DNA of 64,000 bases from Cordia subcordata (GCA_028554755.1 JAPTOF010000016.1:11630001-11694000); one strand, 5' to 3'; counted from the stretch's first letter, positions 45,016 to 57,363 are shown. The notes: generated from the letters alone by a model not told the origin. Made by a program: numbers and translations.

Positions 45016-46706
45016 TTTGGGGCTCCATAACCATATTTGTGTGGATGTGCATTCCTTATAAGCCTTTAATTTGCCAAAATTTTCTACTTGTTTCTTAAAA
45101 CATCCATTAGGGCTCTACACATGTAATCTTTTTTTACAATATTATAGACAATTTTAAAATATTATAGACAATATTATAGACAATTTCACTCATCCACTCA
45201 ATCCCTTCCCCTGCTTGTGCCATGACCAATCGTAAATGTTAAACCCTAATATTTGAAGTTATGCATTGTAAGCTCAGCTCCATTTTCCCTATATCTCACA
45301 CACACACACACACCAAATATACTGGATATGTGTGTGCATATATGGTGTTTGTAATTTTGCTGCATAGAAAGAGATGCATATTTCCATGTATGAATATGCA
45401 GACGCGGATCTCAGACTCTTAAATAGATTTCTGAAACTCTTTTTCATTTATTTGTCTTTATTTTTTTCCTCTTAGTTCCTATTCTTGATTACCTTTCTAA
45501 TTTTTTGGGGTAAAAAAGCGTGTTGAAAACAACTAATAAGCAATAAATAGTGTAATGAGAATTTTGGGTCCAAAATAAAAACTGACATTTTGATTCATGA
45601 CATTTGATTAAGAAATTCAAGAGTAATAGCTGTAATATTTTGAAGCATTTCTTTTTAAATTCCTTTTGTTTCCTTTTGGCCTTTCGACTAAAAGCTTCCT
45701 AAGTTCTTGCAATGTTTGGCATTGAAGTGTGTAAAACATAACCATTTTTAACCAATTTTAGGCCAACTTCCATGGTTATTATTAAGCCTTTGACTCTGGC
45801 CCTCACCTGTGGACTTGGGTTCCGAGTTTAACCATTTTTAGGCCAACCTTTAATATGAATCTGATCCCCATTCATTCCTGGATTTGCGTCACTATGGACT
45901 TTACCTAACGACATGGTAGTGGTCTATTCTGAGCTCTAGATGGCAGACAGCAGTACCATACAAACGTTTGACGTGATAGTGGTTGATGCTCAGTTTGTTT
46001 ACTATTGAACTTGGTGCGACATTGGGACTATCTGCGCAATTTTAGTCTTTTGACCTTTTGGTTTTATTTTCCTGTAAAGAATGCAGGTTAGAATTTTTAT
46101 TTTTCTTGCACAATATCATCAACTTGTTGCATTAACGATTAAGGTTAGAGTGAATTGTTTCTGTTCATTAAGTGAGAGGCTTCAGAAGGTACTCTCCTTA
46201 GACAGGATATAATTGCTTTTCTGAGAGGAATATGGATCAGCAGGTACTTTAGTCCACTTTCTGCTGATGAACCATCTTTAGTTTCTTGATACAAAGATGA
46301 CGATTTGAATCAATAGAAAATGAGGCCTCTTTTGCCGAGTTAGAGGATGAAAGGAAGCATCAATGGATCAAGAGTTACTGCTTCATTGAACTGTGTTGGA
46401 GAAACTATTCAAATATTTCCCAAATGTATTAAATTTTTATTTTGGATTTTGCAGCTTTGTGCTTTTGGTTCTTTCTGTCTTATACTCAGAGGATTATGCT
46501 TGTTGAATCTTCCAATTTAGGAATAATTTAATCCCAAGAGCTTCTTTATATATTGACTTTGTGATTTGTAATGTTGGGGCTCAAGATTGTTGGTACAACT
46601 TTTGAAAGTTCACCGGCCTTCAATAAGAATAATTCTTTCTGTGAATGCAGCTTTAACAGAAGTCTCAAGTTAATGCCATGCACCGTTATTGTCCAGGGCG
46701 ACAAGT
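45016..46706 (+). promoter_or_regulatory. Upstream region and probable 5' leader of the A2 cyclin
   Basis: There is no gene between the array and the cyclin start. A short CA microsatellite lies at 45297-45314. AATGCAG|GTTAGAA (donor at 46086/46087) and CTGTGAATGCAG| (acceptor ending at 46650) would remove a 564-bp leader intron; this is inference from splice-like sequences only. The unit TTTAACCATTTTTAxxCCAA occurs twice (45742-45765 and 45827-45850). A TGACGT bZIP-type core lies at 45969. I see no convincing mitosis-specific (MSA) element. Confidence 0.4.
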
Positions 46707-46752
46707 ATGGATGAAGAGAATAGACCTTGCAACACAGTTGGTCAGCCTTTGA
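46678..46752 (+). CDS. Upstream reading frame overlapping the cyclin start
   Basis: ATG at 46678 opens a 24-codon frame ([20 protein letters not shown] then LVSL) that ends at TGA 46750-46752. It lies in a different frame and overlaps the cyclin ATG at 46707. It belongs to the leader only if transcripts include 46651-46706. Its context (G at -3, C at +4) is weaker than that of the main start (A at -3, G at +4), so leaky scanning could reach the cyclin start. A regulatory effect is inference. Confidence 0.4.
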   Translation: MHRYCPGRQVWMKRIDLATQLVSL

Positions 46753-49700
46753 TGCGACTCACGCGATCACAGGTGAAAGCTTTAGGCCCATCAGGAGGGC
46801 TTCCGCCATTGTATCCTTTGGCCAAAGAGAATGAAACATGGGCGCTTCGAGCGAACTCCAAAAGAGTATCGGATGAAAGCAAGTCTTCTGCTAGTGCCTC
46901 TGCCTCTCATAGGCCTAAAAGAAGGGGTGCATTAAAAGATGCTACTAACTTGACTTGTGGAGACACCTACATTAGCAGCATTGGTGCAACCAAAACTCAG
47001 GTATAGTTTTGTTTTTTTCATCTTTATGACTAACATAATCAATTTGTTAATTACATAATTAATTTGTTAATTATGAAGCCAATCTTCATTCTCTGGACTA
47101 ATCTGTTGTAAAATTTGTGGCTCTCTTGACATAAGTGGTTTAGTTAAAACTTAATGTTGTGAAATTTCACCCATCAGCTTTAGACTGCAAGTTGAAGTTT
47201 CTTTCTGTGTAGTTCATTGTGAAACTAAATGCTGATTTTGCTCGTTGTCAGCCCAGCAAGCAGGAGAGAAAGGGCTTGGTAAGGGAAAATGAAAAGTTGG
47301 CGGCTTCCATCATTGGTAAAAAGCCTAGGGTGCATGAGGATGGGAGAGAAAATATGATAGGAGAAAAAAATAAAGTGATGATTGATGGATTACAAGGAAC
47401 TTGTTCACTGGTAAACTTTGAGGAAAACAAAACAATTCAAGTTAGTAAATGCATCAGCACGACTAAACTCCATCAAGCCAATCTCAAGCCTATTACGCGG
47501 AATTTCAGGAGTAATATTCATGTGCAGAGCTCGTTTCAGAAAGGTTAAGATCCTGCATCAATGTTTCAATAGTGCTGCAATGCATGAAAACTTACTTTTT
47601 CTCTTTGTAATACATGTGAAATAATATGGTTTGAGTCACAATAATGCTTGATTCTAGCTTCTGCTATGTTGATGATGACACCGTAAGTCCCCTATTCACA
47701 TTCACTTTTTTATTTCTCATTAATAAAGTTAGAGAACTGCAAAATCGATCTACTAACTGAATCACTGTCCCAGCATCTTGAAAAACGTGGTGGATATTAA
47801 AATATAGTTGGTTTTGAGGTTCACAAAAGCATAACATAAATGTATGCTAGTATCCATAATGATTATGAATCAGTTCAAGTCTGTAAATATTCTCAACTGT
47901 AGTAAGCCTACTTTTTCTCGATTTTGGGTAAAAACCACTCATCTAATCCTGATACCTCCTAGCTGTTGGCCTTTAGTTTTAGTTACGTTCTGTCGTTAAA
48001 CATTTCATATTGGTTGATAATGTCAAACTTCAGGATTTGTCTTCAGACCTAAATCATGAACCTGAACCTCTTTAATTATCAGTAATGCATAAATTGCACA
48101 TGGTCATGACACAAATACATTCCTGGGCCAGTAGTTTTCTTAGAAAACCGTGACCAAGGTTTTGAGGAGAAGTTAAGTTTCACCTGCTAAAATAAATCTT
48201 GCTAAGGTTATGCATTACAATTTAGCCTCCAAAGTCACTATCTGTATTTCCTCTAAAAGCATGATATTCACCAACTTGAGTTGGTCTATTTATGCGGTTC
48301 TCGAAGCTTTTGATAGAAATTTTCTGTCTTGCCTTTGAATTTAATCTTTCTTTTTGTGCTTGCAAAAACATTCTCATAAGGAGAGATGGATGAATTGGTA
48401 ATGCATCTACTAACTTTATGTTTCAAACAAAAACTCCAGTGGTGGAGCAGATGGAGAAATATTATATAAGAGTCTCAAGATTTATCTTGGATGAAGTGTT
48501 TTAGAACATCTCTGCATCAGGATCTAATGCCATTTTCATCATGCAGAAGAAATCAAGCACTGCAAGAAACAAGGACCAGATGGTCTTGGCATAGAAGATA
48601 TAGATTCAAAACACAAGGATCCACTGATGTGCAGCCTGTATGCTCCTGATATTTATCAAAATTTGCGGACTATTGAGGTCCTTGTGGCTTTTTACTCGCT
48701 GTTCCTTGTTTGCCTATTCTTTCATATATTAGCTGTTTGTTACCATGAAAATAACAGAACTGTTGATGTACTGAAAGTCTTTGCTTCTGATTGGTAATGA
48801 CATTTGTCTTCCATTTCCAGTTGCTACTGGGATTGGTTCCTTCTTCATGATATAATTTCTTGGGAAACTAATATTTTCAATTAATCATACACAAGAACTC
48901 CTAGAATCAGGCTTGAGTACTTTATCTCAAAAAGATAGGTCCTCTTTGAATTTATGGGGCTTATGTTGCATTTGGCTTTGCTCTCAGCTTGACCGGAGGC
49001 CTTCGGCTATTTACATGGAAAAGATGCAGCAAGATATCACTCAGGGCATGCGAGCCATTCTGGTTGATTGGCTTGTGGAGGTTAGTGCACTCAAATATGT
49101 GAAAGTATTTACACATTATGTTAATATCTGTAACTCTGAACACATTCACTATTAATAACATGCTGTCTAAGGTGTTTGTATATATTAACATCCAAGCCTG
49201 TTATCAACAGAATTCGATTTCTTTCAGTGCATAGCAGATGATGTCATCTTAGGCCAATTATGTAGAAACTATACATTACTGCTGATGGACATCTAGTGAT
49301 ATTATTGTCTTACATGGTTTATGTTATAGTCTACATTGAGATAGCCGTTGTTCATGTTTGATGTACTTCCTCAAGTATTGCATGGAGTTTTAGTACATCC
49401 CTATGTATAATCTGGTGTCATCAGCTTTCTTCCAACTAAATTTTTCTTTGGTTTTTATTGAACTGTGCATTGAACATCTTGCACCTAAGTCCATTGTGGC
49501 AAGATATCACTGGCTTCTTTTGTTTCACAACATATGGTGCAGATTATACACACATGAGTACCTTCTTTCAGGTGTCTGAAGAATATAAGCTGGTCCCTGA
49601 CACACTTTACCTGACTGTAATTCTCATTGACTGCTTCCTGTCCAACAATTACATTGAGAAACAGAAACTGCAACTGCTTGGTGTTACATGCATGCTAATT

Positions 49701-51640
49701 GCTTCGTAAGTTTTGATTCTTCTTTTTTTTTTTTCCTTTTATTCTGTGCATGATGTTCATCTATTTTCTGTGTTTCAAAAGCAATCTTTTTTTTTCTTTC
49801 TGACAATTCTTCCTGAGCTCAAAATCTTTGGCGAACAGCTATAATTTTGTATGACTAAAAATTCTTATAATAGTCATACCTCTTGGATGCTAATCATACT
49901 GGATTCTGAAATGGAGGTCCGCTTCACAGTTTAAACAATCATTACCTAATTGGATAAAATGATACTTATCCAAAGTCATGACTTCAGCTTCTGAACTCGA
50001 GACATTATTCGTTTTGTTTTCTGAATTGCATTATTATGGTCAATTCAATATTTTTATGATCTTTATTATAGAAGCATATTTTCATTTTATGATTCATCTC
50101 TCTTTCTCTCTCCTCTCTCAAAACCCAACTACCAAAAGATATGGAAATAGAAAAAGTGCTTATGCCCTTTCTGAAGTAGGAGCTGATCTTTGAGCACGGT
50201 GCTGCAAATTGTAAATGCCCGAGTATAAGATCTTGTCCTTTTCTTTTCCAATGATTTCTTGTTTCAATAAGTTGTCTCAAACTAAAATATTTGTTTGTTT
50301 CATTGTTGATTCTCCTTCTACTCATGGTTTGAAGCAAGTATGAGGAAATCAATGCCCCTCCTGTCGAAGGGTTTTGCTTTATCACGGACAACACTTACAC
50401 AAAAGAAGAGGTATTCTTGAATGTTTGACCACTACAAAACATTTTCAAACTATCTTCAAGTGTCTTAGAGGACGAGGCTTCTTGCATGATTAGTGTGAAG
50501 AGGCTCACAACTCAGTTTACATGGCAGGTAGTAAAGATGGAAAGTCAAGTTTTGAACTCTTTGGCCTTCCAATTGTCAGTTCCTACAATAAAGAAGTTCC
50601 TAAGGTAGTTCTCTTTTGTCTGTCCGACATTCTTTTTCCAGATTCTGTTATTTTCGGGTCGATTAGTTCTTATTTCCTTTTCTATTTTCACATATTAGGA
50701 GATTCATTCAAGCAGCACATATTTGTTACAAGGTATAGGAGTTTTTGCTTTGCATCCTCTCTGCCTGTTGGTAAAGAAAGAGAGCTAATATTACTACAGT
50801 ATCATTCCACGTACAGATTCCATCGGTTGAACTGGAATATCTGGCAAACTATCTAGCAGAACTAAGCCTTCTTGAATACAGTTTCTTGAAGTTCCTTCCA
50901 TCCCTTATTGCTGCCTCAGCTGTATTTCTTGCAATATGGACACTTGATCAATCAGATCATCCATGGGTCTGCATCCTTCATGTCTCTTAATCCTAACGAT
51001 GTTACTTTTCTTAACTGTGTTGAAGTGGAAAATGACAGTGCAAGCTTCCTGCAGAATTGCACTCTGGAGCACTATACTAGTTACAAATCATCAGAGCTGA
51101 AAACTGTAGTTCTTGCATTGCAAGATCTTCAGTTGAACATTAATGGGTGCACCCTTAATGCTATTCGAGAAAAGTACAAGCAACCAAAGGTACCAAAATG
51201 TACCAAAATTCTGTTACTTGTGTGGAAAATCAGTTAGTATAATAGCATTTGCTAGAAGGAAGTATGAAGTTTCAAGTAATGTGTCATAATTCCTCTATCA
51301 ATTTTGCGTGTGAGGATTGATTGTTTGCCAAATCCTGCATTATAGATCTTTTAACAGATTTGACTTCTTCATAGCTTTGCGGTCATTTAAAATCCATAAT
51401 TCCTCCATCAAATCATTTCATTGTGCTAGAAATATATTTGGTTCCCTCTATTCCCAAAGTAAGGAATTGAATCTGCAGACATTAATAGCAAGCCTTCCTT
51501 ATATGGGTTTCCGAAATCCAAATATGACCTATTTATAACAATAACTGATTACAATCTTGTCTTACCATGAAACTTTGTGATGACAGTTCAAGTCTGTTGC
51601 AACTTTGTCTCCAGCAAAACCAGTGCAGTTGCTGTTCTGA
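46707..51640 (+). CDS. CYCA2: A2-type mitotic cyclin
   Basis: Eleven exons join in phase into 489 residues: 46707-47000, 47252-47543, 48547-48677, 48988-49080, 49572-49705, 50335-50410, 50528-50604, 50699-50732, 50817-50966, 51055-51189 and 51587-51640. All introns are GT-AG and there is no internal stop. A-type cyclins activate CDKs in the nucleus from S phase to mitosis. The N-terminal part holds KEN (residues 40-42) and a destruction box RGALKDATN (73-81), signals for APC/C-driven proteolysis. The cyclin box has the MRAIL substrate-docking patch (260-264, [18 protein letters not shown]) and SKYEEI (315-320). The C-terminal cyclin fold covers roughly 342-460 ([27 protein letters not shown]). 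Length and domain order fit plant CYCA2 proteins. ATG 46707 is chosen because its M-D-E-E-N start fits the family and its context is strong. The CYCA2 member cannot be named. Confidence 0.93.
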
Positions 51641-52026
51641 ATGTGGCTGATTCTCCTGCACAAATCAGATAAGCATCATAACTAATATGGTGCAATTGCT
51701 GCTACTTTGAGATGCTCTCTTCAATCCCAGAGTCAGATCAGCGATCTATTTACTTCAATGAGGACCGACAGACATTTCTCTTGATACTGATGCATGGACT
51801 TTCATTATATATCTTCATTCCCCTGCAGCCAATTAAAGTTGTACATTTGCAACTACCTTTGATCCTAGACTACCTCTGTGACATGAAATTTCGAAGCCTA
51901 AGGTGATAGAGGCTGTAATTTAGCATATTAGATGATTTCTATCTATAACAGTAAACTGCTTGCTTCTTGCTGGCCTCTACGAGTCCCTTTTCAACAATGG
52001 CTCTTTTTTATGAAAATTTCTCTAGT
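51641..52026 (+). other. 3' flank of the cyclin gene
   Basis: Probable 3' untranslated sequence. I see no canonical AATAAA. A 64-codon frame at 51712-51906 has no recognisable domain. Confidence 0.5.
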
Positions 52027-52675
52027 AGCCTGTTTGGGATAGCCTTACCTGAAATCTGATAAGTATTTTATCTGATAAGTGTCTTATAAGAAATAAGTGT
52101 TTGATACAATAAGATTGTTTGGTTTGTTAGCTGAAATTTTGTTATAAGTTACTTTGATAATAATGTTATCAATTTTAACTCATGATATTTTAATTTTATA
52201 ATTAAATAATAAATATAAAATATAAATATTAATTCATTTTTATTTTAAAATTTTAAAATTTTTGAAATTTTAATTTTTAATATTTAATTTTTAACATTTT
52301 TTATTTTTTATATTTTAATTTTTTAGTTTTTAAATTTTTAATTTTTATTTTAATTTTTAATTTTTTAAAATTTTTAATTTTAATATTAAATATTTTATTT
52401 TTAAATTTTTATTTTTATTTTTAAATTCTTAATTTTTTCATTTTAATTTTTTAATTTTAAATTTTTAAATTTTTATTTTTAATTATTTTCTAATTGATAA
52501 GATATAAGATAAGATATAAATATTCTAAACCTAACTTAATTTTTATAACTACAAATAAGACATCTTATGAAAAGTATCTTCTAAGTGTTTTATAATAAGC
52601 TAATAACAAATAATCTTTTTCACATAAGTTATCAAATAAGATAAGTGTCTTGTAATAAGTTTCAAACAAACACAG
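52027..52675. mobile_element. MITE-like element with very AT-rich centre
   Basis: The left side (GCCTGTTTGGGATAG, 52030) and right side (inverted CTGTGTTTGTTTGAAAC, ending 52673) form an imperfect inverted repeat. Subterminal TGATAAGTGTCTTATAAGA and inverted TAAGTGTCTTGTAATAAG mirror each other too. The centre (52190-52500) is a degenerate (TTTTAATTTTTAAATTTT) run. There is no coding capacity. Its target duplication is unclear, perhaps only TA. A related fragment surrounds the element at 56585. Confidence 0.6.
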
Positions 52676-53258
52676 TATAGGTCCAATAAAGAATTATTTT
52701 TCTGTTCCCTTGCATTTTGAATTTCAAAGCCTTAAAGAAGCTGGATTAGCGAGTATGCTTTGATGTGCGTCTCTGCGTAACCACTTGAATCGTTTATTGT
52801 ATAAAGAAGACAATCATGAAGGTGAGTAGAATTTCTATTAGAGTAAAACGTATTTTGCTTTGTATTTTGTCAAAGTTGCATAAAATTTCTTGCAATTTAA
52901 AACTGTTGCACATTAGCTTGCATCACCAGTTTTTCCATTAGCTATGTACATTTTGATTTATTAATAACCGAAAAATCAAATAAATTTGGTACAAACTCTC
53001 TTCTTTTGTTTCAAATAAGGTGCAAGTATACAACTCATGAAAATAAAAAATATATTTCTTAAATTATGTAAACTTCTTTGTTTATATGCATTCAATTATT
53101 ATTGAATATATTAGTATTGGCTCAATAAGAAATATTGGAGAGGTAAAATGCATTATGCTCTTTCTATTTACTTTGACAAGTAACACAGAAAACATGATTA
53201 AACAAGCAAAGAGATCAATTGAAACTTAATTATCTCAACCAATGTAATGATAAACTAA
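52676..53258. other. AT-rich spacer without recognised features
   Basis: No gene or repeat is identified between two miniature elements. Confidence 0.4.
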
Positions 53259-53702
53259 GAGGGTGTTTGTTTTGGCGAGTAAGTTGGTTAAATTTGCTTA
53301 AAGTCCAAGTTAGTACACATATTTGTTTTGATTAAAAAAAAAGTATTTTTTTAAGTGGTTTTAAGTAGAAAATAAAAAATTTCCCCATCTCCAACTTTTT
53401 TTTATGGCTTTACATATTTTAAAAAAAGTAAGTTTGACTAAATCATTTACTATATTATTCTTATCTTTTTATTTTTATTATTAAAATATTTTTACTCTTT
53501 TATTTTATATGTCCTTAATAATTTACTTTAAGTTTTTAACAATATAAGGTACTTTTTAACCCACTTTACCCAAACATGTAAATACTTATTTTCATAACTA
53601 CAACCTTATTCAAATATGTAACTACTTAAAGTCAAAAATTAAAAAAAAAATCACTTAAAGCTAAATTAAGTAGCTTTTAAATAAACCAATCCAAACACCC
53701 TC
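53259..53702. mobile_element. Tourist-type (PIF/Harbinger) miniature element
   Basis: It starts GAGGGTGTTTG and ends CAAACACCCTC, flanked by TAA on both sides (53256-53258 and 53703-53705). It spans 444 bp with no coding frame. Inner motifs GCTTAAAG and CTTTAAG-like are mirrored. Confidence 0.8.
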
Positions 53703-53705
53703 TAA

Positions 53706-53989
53706 ATATGTCATACTTTATTCTTTGAAATTGATTTATGTACCTTTGTTTTTTGTCAAGAAAATTGGTTATATTAACAAGGGTTATTAACACAAATAGT
53801 CCTCTATATTTACTACATTTGACACCTAAATTCTCTATCTTTGCAAATGAACATTTTAAACCCTTATTTTTTTAAGTCTTGTGCCATGTTAATATTTTTT
53901 GACCCAATATTTTATAAAAATTATATATTAACCCCAAAACTTTAGGGGTTAAGTATAATTTTGAAAACTTTTGGAGTCAAAATATAATA
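53706..53989. other. AT-rich spacer
   Basis: It contains GGGTTATTAACACAAATAGTCC (53783), which resembles the end of some Mutator-like elements, but I cannot find a partner end. Confidence 0.35.
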
Positions 53990-56190
53990 CCATATGTCGA
54001 AGATTAAACATATACAATCTCATATAAATAAATAAATAAATAAGACATGTCCAAATTAATATATTACTTGTATTATTGATAAGAGATAGGTAATGAATAC
54101 ATACCTCAATTTCCACAGCCTACAAGCTTTCTGTTACAGTATTCTTCAAGTATTTGTTTCTTGTGCAAAGAAAGCAGAGAGTATAATTTTTTTTTCAAAG
54201 AAAGGAAAAGAGTTTTCTCATCAGATAAACATACAATCACTCTCTTAATGTGTCAGTTGTATTATCTGATAAAACTACTTGTAACTACTCTAAGCAGTTA
54301 TCTCTATTTTTAATTTTATTTTATTTGGGATGGGTTGAGCCATCATGGGTGATGATAAGTCCAAAATACGTTTTAAATCTATGATTATTTATGCTTAATT
54401 TTGGAATTAGATGCTTCCTAATTGATGTTATTTCTTATATTTTGGCATAAATAGGCTTGCGAAAGAAGATGGAAGTAATATATATGGATTGAAGGGACTT
54501 TTCAACATGTTTGGAGCTATTAAAATTGATTTTTCCACCTTGGAAGCGAGCCTGAAAGTTCTAAGCGGGATTGACCAAGTTTGACCAGGAATTGGAAGAT
54601 ATTTTACACGTTTCTTGAAAAAAGGAATTGTCAACCAAAAATAAGTATTAGTTCTAAAAGGAAAAATAATATTTTGGAAGAGTTTTATTTTGACAAAGAT
54701 TAGATTTTTGGTTATTTACCTTTTTATTTTCATTAGTATTAAAAGAGTTTCCTTATCTGAGGGGACTCCTAGGTTAGATATTTTTCTATAAATTCTCTAG
54801 GGAATTACGTAGGAATGGGGAAGCTTTTATTCATTATTTTTTTCAGCAAATATTTTTCTTTCTTCTAGGCATCTAATCGTCAGATTTTTATCCTAGCCGA
54901 GGTTAATTCGAAGTATATGGTTCTACAAAATTTGTGAGATCTAACTGATTTTCTCTTTTCACTTTATTTTGGCATTTGTGTGTTTACTGTTTTAAGAATT
55001 AATATTATCTTGTGATTGTTTAATTTGCTGGCGATTATTCAATTGCTTGATGATAGGTAGCCAAATAGATTAATTAATTAATTAATCTAAAAATAGTGGT
55101 AACTAGGTCTTTTGTGTAAACACATAATCTAATTAAGCGATTGCCATGAGAGAATCGACTTTTAGAATCAAGTCTTTCTAGAATCTAGTGCTGCCAATAG
55201 ATAGACCCTGCAGGCATCTCCGGGGTTAGACCGTCTAACAGGTAAGACGATAGTGGAAAAAATCGTAGGGGGTTTAAACCATTATCAACATTGAAAAGAA
55301 AGATGAGGTTGTTAGACCATGCCAACGACCATAACTGGTTTATCAAAATAGGCGAAAGTCATCTTTGCATCTAGGATCAGATTTATAGGCCTAAACGGAG
55401 AACACACCCTCGGCTAGGTAGTTTATCATTTAATTCTTTTTCTTAATTATCTTGCTTGATTTTAATTTGTTATTAGTTCTTTAGTTTTATTTACTTATTT
55501 AATTTTAATTGTCAACCCCCCTTTCTTGTATTTTGCTTGTTCTTTCACCTTGGCATAAAAAAATATACTTTAAATCAATCCCTGTGGGTTTGACCCTTCT
55601 CACCACTATTGCAAATAGTGAGGTAGAGTAGAAACTTTATTTTTGGTGGATTCGACACACAGGTGACCTGACCAGAAATCCAATATCTCTATTTTAAATT
55701 TTATATATTTGTTAGGAGTATATAACTGCTTGTGTAATAGGACATGTCAACAGAGTAGTTCATGTATGCCATACCCCTAGATCATCAAGTCACAATTGTA
55801 TGTTAAGCCCATCATGGGCGAGCGGGAGATATTGGATTTCAATCAGGTCACCTATGATGGGTCAACTCGACCCAGATAAATAAACTTAGAAATAGAACTA
55901 ACTGCTTAGGGCAGTTACAAGTTGTTGTATCAGATAATACAACTGACATATTGAAAAAGTGATCGTATGTTTATCTGATGAAAAAACTCTTCCTTTCTAA
56001 AAAAATTATGCTCTCTACTTTCTCTGGACACAAAACTAATACTTGAAGAATATTGCAACAGAAGACATTTAGGCTGTGGAAATTGAGGTGTATTCATTAC
56101 CTACCTCTTATTAGTAATACAAGTAATATATTAATTTGAGCATGTCTTATTTATTATGCATTTAATCTCTAACATATTTGAAAATGACTT
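53990..56190. mobile_element. Long-inverted-repeat (foldback or Mutator-like) element, interrupted by a solo LTR
   Basis: The left arm (about 53997-54352, continuing at 55667-55690) is the inverse of the right arm (about 55827-56183). Shared blocks include ATTAATATATTACTTGTATT, CAATTTCCACAGCCTA, TATTCTTCAAGTATT and ATCAGATAAACATAC, plus GTCAGTTGTATTATCTGATA and GAAATCCAATATCTC. Without the LTR the arms are about 380 bp with a 136-bp spacer (55691-55826). There are no open frames. Transcripts of either strand could fold into a long hairpin. Outer limits and flanking duplications are uncertain. Confidence 0.7.
54353..55661 (+). repeat. Solo LTR of a Ty3/gypsy element in the left hairpin arm
   Basis: It starts TGATAAGTCC and ends GGATTCGACACACA, with perfect 5-bp duplications GGTGA at 54348-54352 and 55662-55666. 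The flanking arm sequence joins across it in agreement with the uninterrupted right arm, which proves the insertion. Length is 1309 bp. The 3' part (ATCCCTGTGGGTTTGACCC near 55578) is the familiar end zone of plant gypsy LTRs. A partial copy of the family lies at 256-900. Confidence 0.9.
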
Positions 56191-56584
56191 GAGCATTACA
56201 AGACAAAAAGAGCTTCCTAAGTGGTGGAGCCAACAAACAACTAAAAACAAAAAGAAAAAGAAAGTAAGCCCAATTCCATTAGTGTAAAGCGTAAATCGGT
56301 GGTGTACCCTACATAAGTACACAACATAGACACATGAAGGAGGAGAGCAGAACAAGTTTCCTTTTAGCAACAATTCTTTTCCTTCTATTTTTTTGTTTTC
56401 TTTTTAGAAAAAAATGTATAAATTTTTTAATTTGTCAATTTTCTAAGGTGTTAATATTTTAGTTTCTTGATTTTCTAACATTTTAAAATTTTAATTTTTT
56501 AATTGAAGATATTACAAGATGTACAAATATTATAAGTATTTTCAAAATATCCAACATGTACCAACTATAACTTATAAGATATAA
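56191..56584. other. AT-rich spacer
   Basis: No gene is seen. Its last part (ACTTATAAGATATAAG) belongs to a fragment related to the element at 52027-52675. Confidence 0.4.
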
Positions 56585-57354
56585 GGGATAAAATGCACAG
56601 TACCTCCTGTAATTTAAAACACATCACATTATCCCCTTGTGTGCTTTTCAAAAGTAGTACATAATCCTTCCCAACTTTAATTTTTTCGTCTAATTTAACG
56701 AAAAGCACATTACACTCTGCCTTGTTGCATTCCCTTGTTGCATGTGTGGATGTCAAATTTTAGACTTTATAAACTTTTTTTTTAATCAAAACACCTTTAT
56801 TGAGAATTATAGCATAATTTATTTATCCTCACTTTATGAACTCAAAAATTAAAAGCAAAAAAAAAATTAAAATTTTAGGTATAAAATTAAATTTTAAAAA
56901 TTAAAAAATAATTAAAAATTGAAATTTAAAATTTAAATAGATTTAAAAATTTAAAAATTTAAAAATTTTAATTTCAAAATTTTAAAAAGATAAAAAATTT
57001 TGATTTAGTTAAAAATTAAAAATTTTAAAATTTTAAAAATTAAAAATTTTAAAATTTTAAAAATTAAAAATTTTAAAATTTTAAAAATTAAAAATTTTAA
57101 AATTTTAAAAATTAAAAATTTTAAAATTTTAAAAAATTTTAAATTAATTTTTTCAAGTAAAAAATTATATTAAGAGAGTTTTCTAAGGGCAATTTGGTCA
57201 TTTGAGAGTCTTATTTAACAGTGTAAAGATGTTAACAAAGATGGGAAGATTGTGTCACTTTTTAAAAATTATGGAGGGTAATGTGGTATGTTTTAAACCA
57301 TAGGGGTAATTAACTACTTATACAAACGAAAGGTGGGTAATGCACATTTTACCC
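56585..57354. mobile_element. Mutator-like miniature element with 9-bp target duplication
   Basis: It begins GGGATAAAATGCACAGTACC and ends, inverted, GGGTAAAATGTGCATTACCC. AAGATATAA flanks both sides (56576-56584 and 57355-57363), the length typical of Mutator-like elements; the next base G is shared and could extend it to ten. The subterminal zones mirror each other (TTTAAAACACATCACATTA and inverted TTTAAAACATACCACATTA). The centre is extremely AT-rich. It has no transposase and lies within an older AT-rich repeat fragment. Confidence 0.85.
57011..57130. repeat. Perfect 24-bp tandem repeat, five copies
   Basis: The unit is A5 T2 A5 T4 A4 T4 (24 bases, only A and T) and is repeated five times without a change inside the miniature element. 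Perfect copies indicate recent slippage expansion. Confidence 0.9.
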
Positions 57355-57363
57355 AAGATATAA

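Noticed and set aside
50005..50394. 129-codon frame on the minus strand within the cyclin gene
   Set aside because: It runs antisense across an intron and exon 6 of the cyclin, whose forward exons explain the coding signal.
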